Positions 6,023-6,607 of a stretch of DNA of 6,607 nt are shown here, piece by piece. The DNA is taken from positions 18,740 to 25,346 of the forward strand of contig DBYD01000019.1 of assembly GCA_002309855.1 (NCBI GenBank), in the 5' to 3' direction. This DNA is from Bacteroidales bacterium UBA1195 (GTDB lineage: Bacteria > Bacteroidota > Bacteroidia > Bacteroidales > WCHB1-69). Every line of letters begins with the position of its first letter. Positions within the stretch are counted from its first letter, which is position 1. Below the pieces are notes generated by a model that saw only the letters and a list, made by a program, of their open reading frames with translations, made no database searches and was not told the origin of the DNA. The position numbers and the translations under genes were made by a program.

Positions 6023-6607
6023 TTAAAGGGTGCATTTCATGAGTTGTTCAAGACGTTTTTCAATTTCCGGTATGGCGATGCGTTCCTGCTCCATGGTGTC
6101 GCGGTCGCGCAGCGTGACGGTGTCGTCCTCAAGCGTCCGGTTGTCCACGGTGATGCAGAAGGGTGTGCCGATTGCATCCTGACGGCGGTAGCGGCGTCCG
6201 ATGGCGTCCTTTTCGTCGTACTGGCAGTTGTAGCGGTATTGAAGCGGCTTAAGTATTTCACGCGCCTTTTCGGGCAGGCCGTCCTTCTTGACCAAAGGCA
6301 GCACAGCCACCTTCACCGGTGCAAGTATTGCCGGAATTTTCAGCACCGTGCGGGTGCTGTTGTCGGGGAGGGTCTCCTCGCGGTAGGCATGGCTGAAGAC
6401 GGCAAGGAACATCCTGTCCACACCGATTGAGGTCTCAATCACGTATGGCACATAGCTTTCGTTGGTCTCCGGATCGAAATATTGCAGCTTTTTGCCGGAA
6501 TACTGCTGGTGCGCCTTCAAATCGAAGTCGGTGCGGGAGTGGATGCCCTCCAGCTCCTTGAATCCGAACGGGAAGTCAAATTCGATGTCGGTGGCGGCGT
6601 TGGCGTA
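6023..6607 (-). CDS. glyS: Glycine--tRNA ligase, C-terminal part (partial)
   Basis: The frame enters from the right edge and ends at TAA (6023-6025), giving the last 194 residues of a single-chain (alpha2) glycyl-tRNA synthetase that charges tRNA-Gly. The fragment opens with DFPFGFKELEGIHSRTDFDL, the catalytic-core stretch involved in substrate binding in this class. Class II motif 3 follows (VIETSIGVDRMFLA, with the invariant Arg). The rest is an HGTP-type anticodon-binding domain, from about PAILAPVKVAVLPL through IGRRYRRQDAIGTPFCITVDN and VTLRDRDTMEQERI. The N-terminal motifs 1 and 2 lie outside the window. This type differs from the two-subunit alpha2beta2 GlyRS (GlyQ/GlyS) of E. coli; the symbol glyS (or glyQS) follows common annotation. 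It is the most upstream visible gene of the minus-strand cluster, so the promoter is probably beyond the window. Confidence 0.97.
   Translation of the reverse strand, partial: YANAATDIEFDFPFGFKELEGIHSRTDFDLKAHQQYSGKKLQYFDPETNESYVPYVIETSIGVDRMFLAVFSHAYREETLPDNSTRTVLKIPAILAPVKVAVLPLVKKDGLPEKAREILKPLQYRYNCQYDEKDAIGRRYRRQDAIGTPFCITVDNRTLEDDTVTLRDRDTMEQERIAIPEIEKRLEQLMKCTL

Larger units (their letters stand above)
232..6607 (-). other. Predicted operon glyS-folA-DUF4468-clpS-tamB
   Basis: Five same-strand genes are separated by only 4, 2, 1 and 9 bases, leaving no room for independent promoters or terminators between them except inside coding sequence. clpS and tamB are even in the same frame, separated by TGA plus three codons. 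None of the junctions has a well-spaced Shine-Dalgarno sequence, in keeping with Bacteroidota initiation. I saw no intrinsic terminator with a T-run for this strand beyond the tamB stop, so its transcript probably runs into the convergent gene at the left edge or ends by a factor-dependent route. Co-transcription is inferred from spacing only. Confidence 0.75.

Noticed and set aside
1..6607. Mobile element, defence system, CRISPR array, riboswitch or tRNA
   Set aside because: I saw no transposase or integrase motifs, regularly spaced repeats, attachment-like direct repeats, or tRNA-like folds; every gene except the left-edge fragment fits a housekeeping or envelope family.

Overview
The window looks like a chromosomal housekeeping segment from a Bacteroidota genome, most likely order Bacteroidales. 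This is inferred from family membership: a roughly 1.5-kb-residue TamB of the Bacteroidota type, a secreted DUF4468 protein (a family found mainly in this phylum), a single-chain glycyl-tRNA synthetase, and genes that lack usable Shine-Dalgarno spacing. Base composition is near 50% GC by eye. I cannot name the genus.

Layout: positions 1-180 hold the 3' end of a plus-strand gene whose family I do not recognise. It is followed by an 8-bp inverted repeat that includes its stop codon, and then by a strong intrinsic terminator (208-233). Everything from 232 to the right edge is one tightly packed minus-strand gene set. Read in the direction of transcription it is glyS (C-terminal 194 residues, gene enters from the right), folA, a secreted DUF4468 protein, clpS, and tamB. 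The gaps are 4, 2, 1 and 9 bases, so one polycistronic transcript is the simplest reading; its promoter would lie beyond 6607. The two transcription units converge, and the tamB stop codon lies inside the T-run of the opposing gene's terminator.

Functionally the cluster mixes translation (GlyRS), folate reduction (DHFR), N-degron protein turnover (ClpS) and cell-envelope work (a periplasmic DUF4468 protein and the envelope-spanning TamB). No mobile element, CRISPR array, tRNA, rRNA or recognisable riboswitch is present, and no stretch longer than 300 bases lacks a gene. I did not find an undescribed multi-gene system. The points most worth a second look are residue-level oddities in otherwise standard proteins: Trp22 to Cys and Arg44 to Glu in DHFR (E. 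coli numbering), and an Asp to Asn change in the N-degron pocket of an unusually cysteine-rich ClpS. The overlapping convergent gene ends and the clpS-tamB pairing are also of interest.
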